From contig JANQOE010000042.1 of NCBI GenBank assembly GCA_028279245.1, forward strand, positions 1 to 50,070: 50,070 nt of DNA. Reading direction: 5' to 3'. The notes beneath the pieces are model-generated. The model did not search any database. It was given only the letters and a program-made list of their open reading frames with translations, and was not told where the DNA came from. A program made the translations under genes and the position numbers. Positions 8,883 to 17,337 of the stretch are shown here, piece after piece. Source of the stretch: Alphaproteobacteria bacterium (GTDB taxonomy: Bacteria > Pseudomonadota > Alphaproteobacteria > UBA6615). The stretch's first letter is position 1; every line of letters starts with the position of its first letter.

Positions 8883-9893
8883 CTACTCGGCGGAGACAGT
8901 CAACCCGCGATCGCTTGCCAGCTTCTGCGCCTCGGTAATCTCCGTCGGCGACATCAGGGGCTCAAGGTTTTTCATGTTCTCAAGCGCCGTGGCGTTGCCT
9001 TGCTCCGCCGCCTGGGCATACAGCAGATGTGCGTTCACACGATCCACGCCGCCGGGCAGCTCGCCGAGTTGCAGCAGAACAGCCAAATTGTTCTGCGCTT
9101 TGTCGAAACCCTTTTCGGCGGCGCGGCGATACCAGTCCTCAGCCGCCGCGTACTTCTCCTCAGCCGCAAGCAGCAATCCGAGATTGTACTGCGCGCTGAC
9201 AATCCCCTGATCCGCAGCCTTCTCGTACCATTCGGCGGCTTTCAGCGAGTCCGCCTCACCGTCTTTGCCCGATTCATAGAAGAAGCCGAGACGCGCCTGG
9301 GCTGGCGCATGGCCGCCCTCAGCTGCCGCAAGCAGCCAAGTCTCGGCCTCCGCCGCGTCAACCTCGACCCCGATACCTTCTTCATACAACAGCCCCAGGC
9401 CAAACTGCGCCGGCACATGGCCGCTATCCGCCGCACTCCGATACCATTCGGCGGCGGCGGCGCCATCCTTCGCCACGCCCAGGCCGCTATGGTGAAGCCG
9501 TCCCAGGTTGTACTGAGCGACCGCGAACCCTTGTTCGGCCGCGTCTTGATACAGGCCCGCGGCCTTTGCCGGATCCGCATCCAGGCCCAACCCATGTTCA
9601 TAGAGATGGGCAAGGTTGGTCTGGGCCTCGGCAAGACCTCTATCCGCCGCATCTTGATACCATTTGGCCGCCTGCGCGAAGTCCTGCGATGCGCCTTGGC
9701 CCATGTGATAGAGCAGCCCCAGGTTGAACTGCGCGGCAGCCAGGCCTTGGTCGGCAAGCGGTTGCCACTCTGCGAGAGCTGCGTCGAAGTCGCCACGCTG
9801 ATAAGCGGCGAGGCCGTCTTGATAGTCCGCCTGTGCCACGCCACCGAATGTCAAAGCAACGGCGGCAAGCAACATTTTGCGTATCGTGCCCAT
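8883..9893 (-). CDS. Sel1-like repeat (TPR-type) exported protein
   Basis: The 336-residue protein has an N-terminal signal peptide (MGTIRKMLLAAVALTF, then GGVAQADYQ) and about eight tandem Sel1-like repeats of roughly 36 residues. A typical repeat reads AAEWYRSAADSGHVPAQFGL. Sel1 repeats form a curved scaffold for protein contacts, often in periplasmic or envelope signalling. The first in-frame start is ATG 9929, but ATG 9893 places the signal peptide at the N-terminus and is preferred. It lies 63 bp downstream of the diguanylate cyclase gene on the same strand, which suggests the two are linked. No enzymatic domain is present. Confidence 0.9.
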   Translation of the reverse strand: MGTIRKMLLAAVALTFGGVAQADYQDGLAAYQRGDFDAALAEWQPLADQGLAAAQFNLGLLYHMGQGASQDFAQAAKWYQDAADRGLAEAQTNLAHLYEHGLGLDADPAKAAGLYQDAAEQGFAVAQYNLGRLHHSGLGVAKDGAAAAEWYRSAADSGHVPAQFGLGLLYEEGIGVEVDAAEAETWLLAAAEGGHAPAQARLGFFYESGKDGEADSLKAAEWYEKAADQGIVSAQYNLGLLLAAEEKYAAAEDWYRRAAEKGFDKAQNNLAVLLQLGELPGGVDRVNAHLLYAQAAEQGNATALENMKNLEPLMSPTEITEAQKLASDRGLTVSAE

Positions 9894-9956
9894 CGCACGA
9901 GTATGACTCGGCTGGAACAGCGCCCACAACGGGAGCCTGTGGATAACTTCGCTGGC

Positions 9957-10994
9957 CTACTTTACGACAGAAAGGATCGCCTGATCCTCGGCGACAACTC
10001 TATTCCTGCCGCTGTTCTTGGCGCGATAGAGCGCCTGGTCGGCGCGTTCGACCAAACTGGACACGTCCTCGCCATCCCGATACTGGGCGACTCCGATGGA
10101 GACAGTGATGCGCGAAAGCGTCTCGCCATTGTTGCGCCGAACGATCTGTTTCTTGGAAATTATCTGCCGGATCTGGTCAGCCACCGTTGTTGCGTCCATG
10201 AGCGCGGTCTCCGGCAGCAGTATTCCAAACTCCTCACCACCATATCGCGCCGGCAGATCCCGGCCCTTCAACGACTGTCCCAACGTTTGCGCTACCAGCC
10301 GCAAGACCTGATCGCCGAGCTGATGACCGTACCGGTCATTGAATTGCTTGAAGTGATCGATATCCAACAGCAGCAGGCTCAGCGGCTCCTCAGGCGTCGC
10401 CGCCTGCACATGCTTCGACAGCGTCAGGTCGAAATACTTGCGGTTGGCGATCCCAGTCAGGCCGTCAGTGAGTGCCTCGCGCCGTGCACTTTCCAACTGC
10501 AGCCGGAGCGTTGAGATCTCCTGCGATGAGTCACTTAGCCTGCCTTCTAGCTCCTGGGTCCGCGCGGCCATCGAGTTGGTTTCCGTGACCATCTCCTCGA
10601 CGGCACGGCGTACGTCGGGCAACGAATCATTTTCGGTGAGCTGCTCCGTCAGCGAAGACAGCGCCTCACGATAACCACTCGCGTTCTTTCCGGCAGCCGC
10701 CATATGCTGCAATACGTTGCCGATGGAACGCTCGATGTCGGCGGCTGCTTCGGCCACATTCGAGTCATTTTGACTAAAGTACCGGACAAAGACGTCGTAG
10801 CACTTCTCGTCGCTGCATGCGCCGGACTCGACAAGACCGTCCAGGTCGCGGACCAACTCCGCGCGCGTTCCCGCAAAGTACTCAAACCACACGGAAAAGT
10901 TGACCGGCGTGGGTGGTATTTCGAGTTCCCGCATTCGCGCCAAGGCCGCCGTCGCGTGACGCGCCGCTTCCTTGGTTTTGTAGGCCGAGCGCAT
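9957..10994 (-). CDS. Diguanylate cyclase (GGDEF domain)
   Basis: This 345-residue soluble protein makes the second messenger cyclic di-GMP from two GTP. The C-terminal GGDEF domain starts at the DGLTGIANR motif (residue 177) and has the active loop RYGGEEFGI (GGEEF, 252-256). The inhibitory I-site five residues upstream reads KGRD instead of RxxD, so product feedback may be weakened. Residues 1-160 are helical, with a coiled coil just before the GGDEF domain, and have no recognised sensor domain. ATG 10994 has the site GGGAGG six bases upstream; the in-frame TTG at 11000 would lie on top of it. It is divergent from the DUF2336 gene and heads a run of four minus-strand genes. Confidence 0.93.
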   Translation of the reverse strand: MRSAYKTKEAARHATAALARMRELEIPPTPVNFSVWFEYFAGTRAELVRDLDGLVESGACSDEKCYDVFVRYFSQNDSNVAEAAADIERSIGNVLQHMAAAGKNASGYREALSSLTEQLTENDSLPDVRRAVEEMVTETNSMAARTQELEGRLSDSSQEISTLRLQLESARREALTDGLTGIANRKYFDLTLSKHVQAATPEEPLSLLLLDIDHFKQFNDRYGHQLGDQVLRLVAQTLGQSLKGRDLPARYGGEEFGILLPETALMDATTVADQIRQIISKKQIVRRNNGETLSRITVSIGVAQYRDGEDVSSLVERADQALYRAKNSGRNRVVAEDQAILSVVK

Positions 10995-11107
10995 GTTCAA
11001 CCTCCCGAAGGAACCAGGCTTCCGTAGCTCGTCTTTCCTCCTATAGCGCCGGTAATCTTAAGAAACTGGCAATGAAGCTAACGAAAAATGAGCTATGGGG
11101 CAGGACG

Positions 11108-12229
11108 ATGACGAAGCCGAAAATCCGCGATCTAGCGACTATGGTTAAGCACGACTCAGCAGCCAGCCAGGACCATCTGGCCGAGAGCATAGCCGAGCTG
11201 CTTTCCAATCAGGGCGACACGCTCTCCGACCGGGAAAAGGCCCTGATGGCTGGCATGCTTCGCCAACTATTGGCGGATGTGGAGCTCGCTATTCGGTCCA
11301 GACTTGCCGAGAAGCTATCCAGCTCGGCGGACGTCCCACCGGAACTGATCGAGTTCCTGGCGAACGAAGATATTGATGTAGCGCGGCCCGTGCTTGTGAA
11401 CAGCACGCTCCTAAAGGACGAGGTCCTGCTGGAGATCATCCGACATCGGACGCTCGAACATCAGCTGGCGATCGCGATGCGCAAATCGGTCAGCGAACAG
11501 ATCTCCAGCGCACTCGTGGAACAGGGACACGAACGAGTCATCGTGACCTTGCTTGAAAATCAGAACGCCGAGATCTCAAAGAAGACGATGGCTTACCTTG
11601 TCGAGCAGTCTCGGCGGGTGGACAGCTACCAAAACCCAATCGTCGAACGCCGCGATTTGCCGTCGGAACTTGCCGAGAGAATGTATGCCTGGGTTTCCGA
11701 CGTCCTACGAGAAAAGGTCGTGGATCGTTTCGGCCTCGACCGGCACGCGTTAGATCGAGCGTTGGCCGCCTCACGCGCAGAAAGCAGTCACGCCGGACCA
11801 CCGACAACAGCGGCCGCGGCGGCGTTGGTCGATGAGGTCAATCAGGGTCCACAAGTCTTCCCGGCACAAGTCATTGAGTTCTTGCGAGACGGTGAGATCC
11901 CACTGTTCGAAGAGGCTTTTGCGCGGCTGATCGGTATCAAGAACGAACTTGTCAAACGCCTAATTTATGAGCCGGGCGGTGAGGGTATTGCCATCGCTTG
12001 CCGATCCAGTGGGATGCAGAAGTCGGACTTCGCATCCATCTTCATCCTAAGCCGTCAGGCCCGGCCCGGCGACCAGTCGGTACAGCAGGGCGAGGTCCGC
12101 CGTGTGTTGGACCTCTACGACCGGCTCGAACCGTCTGCCGCCCGTTCTCTGTTCGAAGACTGGCAGCGCAATCCACAGTACATTGTGTTGCGCAACGGGC
12201 TAAAAGCGGCATTGGCCGACGCCGCTTAG
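11108..12229 (+). CDS. DUF2336 domain protein
   Basis: This 373-residue soluble helical protein matches the DUF2336 family known mainly from Alphaproteobacteria. The N-terminal region has the recurring motif LSDREKALMAGMLRQLLADVE. HEAT-like helical pairs follow, for example DEVLLEIIRHRTLEHQLAIA and ISSALVEQGHERVIVTLL, and a C-terminal cyclic segment contains VRRVLDLYDRLEP. No catalytic motif is visible and the function is unknown. An open frame extends back to 10913, but ATG 11108 has GGGGCAGGA just upstream and begins at the conserved region. It is divergent from a diguanylate cyclase, a possible signalling context. Its stop overlaps the nicotinamidase stop by 4 bp. Confidence 0.85.
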   Translation: MTKPKIRDLATMVKHDSAASQDHLAESIAELLSNQGDTLSDREKALMAGMLRQLLADVELAIRSRLAEKLSSSADVPPELIEFLANEDIDVARPVLVNSTLLKDEVLLEIIRHRTLEHQLAIAMRKSVSEQISSALVEQGHERVIVTLLENQNAEISKKTMAYLVEQSRRVDSYQNPIVERRDLPSELAERMYAWVSDVLREKVVDRFGLDRHALDRALAASRAESSHAGPPTTAAAAALVDEVNQGPQVFPAQVIEFLRDGEIPLFEEAFARLIGIKNELVKRLIYEPGGEGIAIACRSSGMQKSDFASIFILSRQARPGDQSVQQGEVRRVLDLYDRLEPSAARSLFEDWQRNPQYIVLRNGLKAALADAA

Positions 12230-12858
12230 CGAGCGCTGACTTCACCCACGGTGGAACGGACGACCCCTAGAGTCTCGAAGCTCTTTTCGGCAGCCGCGTC
12301 GGAACCTGCAACAGCGACCGCGCGGCAGGCGTCTGTCACCAGAACGGTCTCGTAATCCAAGCGGACCGCATCTTCGACCGTGAACCTCACACAGAAGTCC
12401 AGCGCTAGACCCGCGACAAAGACTCGCCGCACACCACGTTCTCGAAGGTAGCCATTCAGACCTGTCGGTGTCGTCTTGTCGTTTTCGAAGAACGCCGAGT
12501 AGGAATCGATCTCTCGCCGAAGCCCTTTCCGAACAACCAGCATCGCCTGCGGAATCTGCAGGTCGGGGTGGAACGCGGCGCCACGGGTCCCTTGCACACA
12601 ATGATCCGGCCACAGTGTCTGTGGACCATAGGGGAAGTCGACGACCTCGTGGGGCGAACGGCCCGGATGCGCCGATGCAAAGGACAGGTGGCCTTCCGGA
12701 TGCCAGTCTTGGGTTAGGACGACATTCGCAAACTTGCGCGCTAGCCCGTTGATCACCGGCACAACGGCGTCACCGTCGGGGACTTCGAGACTCCCACCGG
12801 CGCAGAAATCGTTCTGGAGGTCCACCACGACCAGGCAGTCCGTCGCTAGTGTTATCAT
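12226..12858 (-). CDS. pncA: Nicotinamidase
   Basis: PncA converts nicotinamide to nicotinate plus ammonia for NAD recycling. The 210-residue protein shows the whole triad of the isochorismatase-like fold: D13 in VVVDLQNDFC, K111 in VVRKGLRREIDSY and C156 in GLALDFCVRFT. The metal ligands D51, H53 and H57 are in TQDWHPEGH, and the WPDHCVQGT motif is typical of nicotinamidases. ATG 12858 has GGAGG four bases upstream and is preferred over an earlier GTG/ATG frame extension to 12900. It converges on the DUF2336 gene with a 4-bp stop overlap. Confidence 0.95.
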   Translation of the reverse strand: MITLATDCLVVVDLQNDFCAGGSLEVPDGDAVVPVINGLARKFANVVLTQDWHPEGHLSFASAHPGRSPHEVVDFPYGPQTLWPDHCVQGTRGAAFHPDLQIPQAMLVVRKGLRREIDSYSAFFENDKTTPTGLNGYLRERGVRRVFVAGLALDFCVRFTVEDAVRLDYETVLVTDACRAVAVAGSDAAAEKSFETLGVVRSTVGEVSAR

Positions 12859-12898
12859 AGCACCTCCGTTCAATCCGTCCGCAGTCCGAACGCCCAGC

Positions 12899-12916
12899 AA
12901 CGCTGTCGACAGTGTT
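12899..12916. promoter_or_regulatory. 18-bp near-perfect palindrome upstream of pncA
   Basis: AACGCTGTCGACAGTGTT is symmetric except for one pair, with a perfect 10-bp core (CTGTCGACAG). It lies 40 bp upstream of the pncA start and about 50 bp before the small plus-strand gene, the right place for an operator of either. The cognate regulator is not identified. Confidence 0.4.
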
Positions 12917-12964
12917 CAACTATACTGTCCTGACTTGGGCAAGCTTTTCCACAATCCGGGTCAC

Positions 12965-13219
12965 ATGACGGTCAAAGTTTGCCGCCTACCTAACGGGACG
13001 CAGCAAGTGAGTCGGGAGCAGGGCATGAACCGAAGGCAAACACCGGACCGGTGCATTGTCGAGGTGAACGGAGAGCCAGTGGGAGTGGTTGTTTCGGATG
13101 AGGCAGGATACACTTTCATCGCCGCTGCAAGGCGTGCCTTTTCCATGGATCGCACGAGCTTCTCCTCCATTGAGGGTGCGGTGCGCGCGGTTCAAACAAA
13201 ACTCACCGCTTCGCCGTGA
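12965..13219 (+). CDS. Small protein of unknown function
   Basis: An 84-residue open frame follows the pncA promoter region. The central part reads PDRCIVEVNGEPVGVVVSD, then EAGYTFIAAARRAFSMD, and looks like a compact beta-beta-alpha fold similar to small alphaproteobacterial hypothetical proteins, but I do not recognise the family. A second start, ATG 13025, has a better upstream GGGAG and would give 64 residues (MNRRQTPDRC). Base composition matches the neighbours. It ends 3 bp before the stop of the AraC gene on the other strand. Function unknown. Confidence 0.55.
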   Translation: MTVKVCRLPNGTQQVSREQGMNRRQTPDRCIVEVNGEPVGVVVSDEAGYTFIAAARRAFSMDRTSFSSIEGAVRAVQTKLTASP

Positions 13220-13222
13220 GGG

Positions 13223-14128
13223 TCAACTCGTCTGAACAGCAAACTCACGCCGAAACTGACGCGGCGTTTTGCCGAGCGACCTTGTGAAGACCGCATAGAA
13301 CCGACTAACCGAACCGAAACCGCTGTCTAGGGCGATGTCGGTGACGTTGCGGTCGCTACTCACCAGCAGCGCCTGGGCGTGCCCCAGGCGTTGCCGGGCG
13401 AGGTATTCGCCAACTGTAACGCCGACGACCTTGCGAAACAGACCATTGGCGTAATTCGTGTTGAGTCCGGCCGCACGTGCGACATCTTCAACCCGCAGGG
13501 GGGATTGGAACTCGGTTGCGATGTAGTCGGACATGTGCTGAACGTGGCGCAAGCTTGCCTCGTTGAACAGCTGCGCATGTGTTGCGGAGGCGCGCCGGTC
13601 TATGAGCAGGTCATAGGGAAGCAAAGCCATGCGCCGAATGCGAAGCAGGATCTCATCGGTAACCAGCGTGACCAAACGCTCGTCTCCGGACGCCAGTTCC
13701 GCGTGCCACCGCGGGAACAGCAGTGCGTCGGCGCGGTCCTGGGCTCGTCCGAGCAAGAACCCGCCCCGCATGATCGATTCTCGATACGCGTCCGGAAGCG
13801 GCAGTTGCAGAAAATCAAGCAGCGGTAGGTAGACAACCGCAATCTGCCCGTCGCCCCGGCTTTCAATGACCTGGTGAGATGTGGTGGCCCAGAACACGCC
13901 GATATGACCGGCTGGAAGACGGACCAAGCGGCCATTGATCAGATACGTCATATGGCCACTGTCGAGGAAATTAATCTCAACCTGACTATGCCAATGTGCC
14001 CGCGGCATGATCTCCGGCGGGCCGTACTCGCTATAGATGCGATGCTCACCAGCCCGCTGGCTTGGGTCGAATATGTCCAGATGCTCCGTCACCTCACAAA
14101 GCAGAGCACGGTCGATCTGAGAATACAA
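13223..14128 (-). CDS. AraC-family regulator, probable control of the alpha-galactoside operon
   Basis: A 301-residue regulator. The N-terminal half is a cupin-like sugar-sensing domain (PRAHWHSQVEINFLDSGHMTYLI). The C-terminal half carries two helix-turn-helix motifs: RVEDVARAAGLNTNYANGLFRKVVG and the closing signature VTDIALDSGFGSVSRFYAVFTRSLGKTPRQF is read as the second. The start appears to be TTG 14128 with GAAGGT seven bases upstream; no ATG lies near. It is divergent from the CUT1-melA operon, the classical position for MelR/RafR-like activators that respond to the transported sugar. Target and ligand are inferred from position only. Confidence 0.88.
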   Translation of the reverse strand: MYSQIDRALLCEVTEHLDIFDPSQRAGEHRIYSEYGPPEIMPRAHWHSQVEINFLDSGHMTYLINGRLVRLPAGHIGVFWATTSHQVIESRGDGQIAVVYLPLLDFLQLPLPDAYRESIMRGGFLLGRAQDRADALLFPRWHAELASGDERLVTLVTDEILLRIRRMALLPYDLLIDRRASATHAQLFNEASLRHVQHMSDYIATEFQSPLRVEDVARAAGLNTNYANGLFRKVVGVTVGEYLARQRLGHAQALLVSSDRNVTDIALDSGFGSVSRFYAVFTRSLGKTPRQFRREFAVQTS

Positions 14129-14267
14129 GAATAATACCTTCGCTAAGAGGGAAGAAATCCGAGATAGCCGCTAGTAATCTGATGGAGGTATGCCCGAAAA
14201 CGTAAGCGCCCCCGCTTCGGCCGGAAGAACGAGGGGACGACCGGGCGAAATCTGTTGGGAGGACTTT

Positions 14268-15497
14268 ATGCGGAAACTTGCCTCTACAATCCTGCTGGCC
14301 AGTGGGCTCGCTATTGCGGGTGCCATGTCGGTGCAGGCAGGAACCCTTGTCATCAACGCCAATACCTCGGACCCCGGACCAAAACAGGCGTTCGAAGAAC
14401 TGGTTGAGCGCTTCGAAGCGGCTAATCCCGATGTCGACGTCGAACTCAACATCTTCGACCATGAGGGTTTCAAGACGACGGTTCGTAACTTCCTGACGTC
14501 GCAGCAACCGGACATCATTACCTGGTTCGCCGGCAATCGCATGAAGACCTTCGTCGACCGCGACTTGCTCGAGGATGTCAGCGATGTCTGGCAGGACAAC
14601 GGGCTTGACACGACATTCGCATCGTCCAAGTCCGCACTGACTATCGACGGCAAGCAGTATGGCGTTCCCTACAGTTACTATCAGTGGGGCGTGTATTACC
14701 GGCAGGACATTTTTGACGACCTCGGCCTCTCCGTGCCCGCGACGTGGGACGAGTTCATGGCCGTCAATGCAACGCTGAAGGAAAACGGTGTTACGCCGAT
14801 AACCATCGGCACGAAGTTTCTTTGGACCGCCGCCGGCTGGTTCGACTACCTGAATGTGCGGATCAACGGACTGGACTTCCATCTCGACGTCGCCGCCGGC
14901 AACGTGCCTTACACGGACGATCGTGTGCGCGCGGTGTTCGCCAAGTGGCAAGAACTGCTCGACAGCGGTTACTTCATTGAGAACCACGCATCTTACTCTT
15001 GGCAGGAGGCGCAAGCCTTCATGTTCCAAGGCGATGCAGCGATGTATCTGATCGGCAATTTCTTCGTGCCGTTCTTCCCCGAAGACCTCGCCGACAGCAT
15101 TAGCTTCTTCCCGTTCCCGGTTATCGATCCAAGCGTGGCGATCTACGAGGATGCGCCGACCGACACGGTGCACATTCCAAAGGGTGCGCAGAACAAAGAG
15201 GATGCGCGGAAGTTCCTTGCCTTCATCGCGCAGGCCGACAATCAGGCGGAGATCAACAAGCTCCTGGGCACCTTGCCGCCGAACAGCGAAGCACCCATCG
15301 GCGACGACCGGTTCCTGCAAGCCGGTTTCGAGTTGCTGAACAGTGCCGCCGGCACGGCGCAGTTCTACGACCGTGACACGGACCCTGAGATGGCCAAGAT
15401 CGGCATGCAGGGCTTCCAGGAGTTCATGGTCAAGCCCGATCGGCTCGACGCGATCCTCGAGCGTCTGGAGAAAGCGCGGCAGCGCATCTACGGATAG
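14268..15497 (+). CDS. Carbohydrate ABC transporter, periplasmic binding protein (CUT1)
   Basis: A 409-residue UgpB/MalE-class binding protein with a signal peptide (MRKLASTILLASGLAIAGA, cleaved after VQA). The mature part has the family pattern FEELVERFEAANPDVDVELN at the start, ITWFAGNRM, a YSYYQWGVYYR ligand-site strand and a late Glu/Asp-rich helix region. ATG 14268 follows GGGAGGA by five bases, an excellent ribosome site; an upstream in-frame ATG at 14190 lacks one. It is the first gene of the operon that includes two permeases and an alpha-galactosidase, so the ligand is probably an alpha-galactoside such as melibiose or raffinose (inference from context). Confidence 0.92.
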   Translation: MRKLASTILLASGLAIAGAMSVQAGTLVINANTSDPGPKQAFEELVERFEAANPDVDVELNIFDHEGFKTTVRNFLTSQQPDIITWFAGNRMKTFVDRDLLEDVSDVWQDNGLDTTFASSKSALTIDGKQYGVPYSYYQWGVYYRQDIFDDLGLSVPATWDEFMAVNATLKENGVTPITIGTKFLWTAAGWFDYLNVRINGLDFHLDVAAGNVPYTDDRVRAVFAKWQELLDSGYFIENHASYSWQEAQAFMFQGDAAMYLIGNFFVPFFPEDLADSISFFPFPVIDPSVAIYEDAPTDTVHIPKGAQNKEDARKFLAFIAQADNQAEINKLLGTLPPNSEAPIGDDRFLQAGFELLNSAAGTAQFYDRDTDPEMAKIGMQGFQEFMVKPDRLDAILERLEKARQRIYG

Positions 15498-15506
15498 TTC
15501 TCCCTT

Positions 15507-15542
15507 GGTGGCGGGGTGCGGTCAACCAGACGCCCCGCCGCC
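15507..15542 (+). other. Intergenic stem-loop between binding protein and permease genes
   Basis: Bases 15507-15518 pair with 15531-15542 in a 12-bp stem with two G-U pairs and a 12-base loop. No T-run follows, so it is more likely an mRNA-stabilising or attenuating element than a full terminator. Such elements let the binding protein be made in excess over the permeases. Confidence 0.6.
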
Positions 15543-15562
15543 GAATCCCCAACGGGTGACTT

Positions 15563-16483
15563 ATGGCTGATTTAACTGCCGCTCAACCGACGCTCGGGTT
15601 GACGGTCCACTTGAGCTTTGTTGAGCGAAACCAAAAGTGGATGGCACCGGCGGTCTTCCTTGCGCCCGCGCTCTTCATGTTTCTCGTTTTTGTCGTCAAT
15701 CCGATCATTCAGAGCATTGCCGTTAGTCTGACTGAATGGGACGGGCTTGGACCGAAAGAATTCATCGGCCTCGACAACTACCGGGAGCTCTTTGACGACC
15801 CGGTCTTCTACACGGCCATCCGCAACAACATCATTTGGCTGGTCCTCTTCATGCTGGCCCCCGCGGCCGGATTGGCCATCGCCTTGTTCCTCAACCAGAA
15901 GGTTCTGGGAATCCGTCTCGTCAAGTCGCTCTTCTTCTTCCCCTTCGTCATCAGCTCCGTCGTAGTCGGCCTGGTCTTCGCCTGGTTCTACGACCCTAAC
16001 TTCGGCATCCTCGGCCGTGTGCTGGAGGGCATCGGACTGGAAGCGATCCCGGTCTTGTCGGATGAGAACTGGGTCACCTACGGCATCATCGTCGCGGCGT
16101 TATGGCCACAGGTTGCCTACACGATGATTCTCTATCTGACCGGGCTAAATAACCTCAATCCGGAGGTCATAGAGGCAGGGCGGATTGACGGCGCCAAGGG
16201 CTGGTCGATGCTCTGGAACGTGATTCTGCCGCAACTCCGGCCAGCCACGTTTATTGCGGTCGTCGTAACGGTTATTGGTGCGCTGCGTAGTTTCGATCTT
16301 GTCGCGGTGATGACCGCTGGCGGGCCCTTCAGCAGCTCGACCGTGCTCGCCTATTACATGTTCGAACAGTCCATTTTTAACTTCCGCATGGGCTACGGCG
16401 CTGCGATTGCGACCGTGCTGTTCGTGATCATGGGCGTGTACATCGCGTTCTTCCTCTGGCGGATGCTGCGGGAGGAGCACTAG
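15563..16483 (+). CDS. Carbohydrate ABC transporter permease (MalF type)
   Basis: A 306-residue inner-membrane protein with about six membrane segments, of the CUT1 MalF/UgpA class. The N-terminal helix APAVFLAPALFMFLVFVV is followed by a periplasmic loop ending SLTEWDGLGPKEFIGLDNYRELF, a family hallmark. The cytoplasmic EAA loop EAGRIDGAKGWSMLWNVILP docks the ATPase. It starts 65 bp after the binding protein gene, past a stem-loop, and is separated by 2 bp from the second permease. It is expected to pair with that permease as a heterodimer. Confidence 0.93.
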   Translation: MADLTAAQPTLGLTVHLSFVERNQKWMAPAVFLAPALFMFLVFVVNPIIQSIAVSLTEWDGLGPKEFIGLDNYRELFDDPVFYTAIRNNIIWLVLFMLAPAAGLAIALFLNQKVLGIRLVKSLFFFPFVISSVVVGLVFAWFYDPNFGILGRVLEGIGLEAIPVLSDENWVTYGIIVAALWPQVAYTMILYLTGLNNLNPEVIEAGRIDGAKGWSMLWNVILPQLRPATFIAVVVTVIGALRSFDLVAVMTAGGPFSSSTVLAYYMFEQSIFNFRMGYGAAIATVLFVIMGVYIAFFLWRMLREEH

Positions 16484-16485
16484 TC

Positions 16486-17337
16486 ATGTTCCCGACACCG
16501 ATCGCCCAAGCCTCCAAGCCCATCAACGTGGCGTACCGTATCGCCCTGCCGATCTCGTTGTTCATCTGGTTGTTGCCCCTGTTGGCGGTCATGCTCACCT
16601 CGACAAGGTCGCTGACCGACATTACGAGCGGCAACTATTGGGGTTGGCCGACCGAGTTCGCGCTGATCGAGAACTTCTCGACCGTGTTCTTGAGTACGCC
16701 GATGGCGCGCTATATCTTCAATAGCGTCGTCATCACTGTGCCGACAGTTGCCGGAACAATTCTGATATCGGCGATGGCCGGTTTCGCGCTGGCAAAGTAC
16801 GGCTTCCGCGGCAACCTCTTGTTGTTCGCGATGTTCATTGCCGGCAACTTCATCCCGTTCCAGATTCTGATGATTCCGGTCCGCCAGTTGATGGTCGACC
16901 TCGGCATGTTCGACAGCTACATGTCGCTGATCGTCTTTCACATCGCCTTCCAATCCGGCTTCGCAACGTTGTTTCTGCGCAACTTCATCAAGGCACTTCC
17001 CCACGAGTTGTTCGAGGCCGCCCGCGTCGAAGGCGCGAACGAATTCCAGATCTTCTTGAAGATTGTTGTTCCGCTAGTACGCCCGGCCCTTGCGGCCTTG
17101 GCGGTACTCATCTTCACCTTCATCTGGAATGACTATTTCTGGGCGTTGGTACTGGTCCAAAGCGACGACGTCCGCCCGGTCACCATCGGCCTCGCGGCGT
17201 TGCGCGGCCAATGGGTCGCCTCTTGGCATCTCATCAGTGCCGGTTCGCTGGTCGCGGCCCTGCCGCCGGTGATCATGTTTTTCGCGATGCAGAAACACTT
17301 CATCCAAGGACTCACCTTGGGTGCGACGAAAGGCTAA
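16486..17337 (+). CDS. Carbohydrate ABC transporter permease (MalG type)
   Basis: A 283-residue second permease of the importer, MalG/UgpE class, with about six membrane segments. It shows the MalG-type stretch RYIFNSVVITVPTVAGTIL, the helix ALAKYGFRGNLLLF and the ATPase-docking EAA loop EAARVEGANEFQIFLKIVVP. The C-terminus FAMQKHFIQGLTLGATKG is the standard end of this family. The gene runs directly into the alpha-galactosidase ATG with no gap, so the two are translated from the same mRNA. No ATP-binding subunit gene follows. Confidence 0.93.
   Translation: MFPTPIAQASKPINVAYRIALPISLFIWLLPLLAVMLTSTRSLTDITSGNYWGWPTEFALIENFSTVFLSTPMARYIFNSVVITVPTVAGTILISAMAGFALAKYGFRGNLLLFAMFIAGNFIPFQILMIPVRQLMVDLGMFDSYMSLIVFHIAFQSGFATLFLRNFIKALPHELFEAARVEGANEFQIFLKIVVPLVRPALAALAVLIFTFIWNDYFWALVLVQSDDVRPVTIGLAALRGQWVASWHLISAGSLVAALPPVIMFFAMQKHFIQGLTLGATKG

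Noticed and set aside
9000..10514. 504-codon plus-strand open frame across the Sel1 and GGDEF genes
   Set aside because: It crosses two convincing minus-strand genes and its repetitive look is just the reverse of the Sel1 repeats.
14094..15320. 408-codon minus-strand open frame opposite the CUT1 binding-protein gene
   Set aside because: No recognisable domain; the plus-strand gene has a signal peptide, ribosome site and family motifs.
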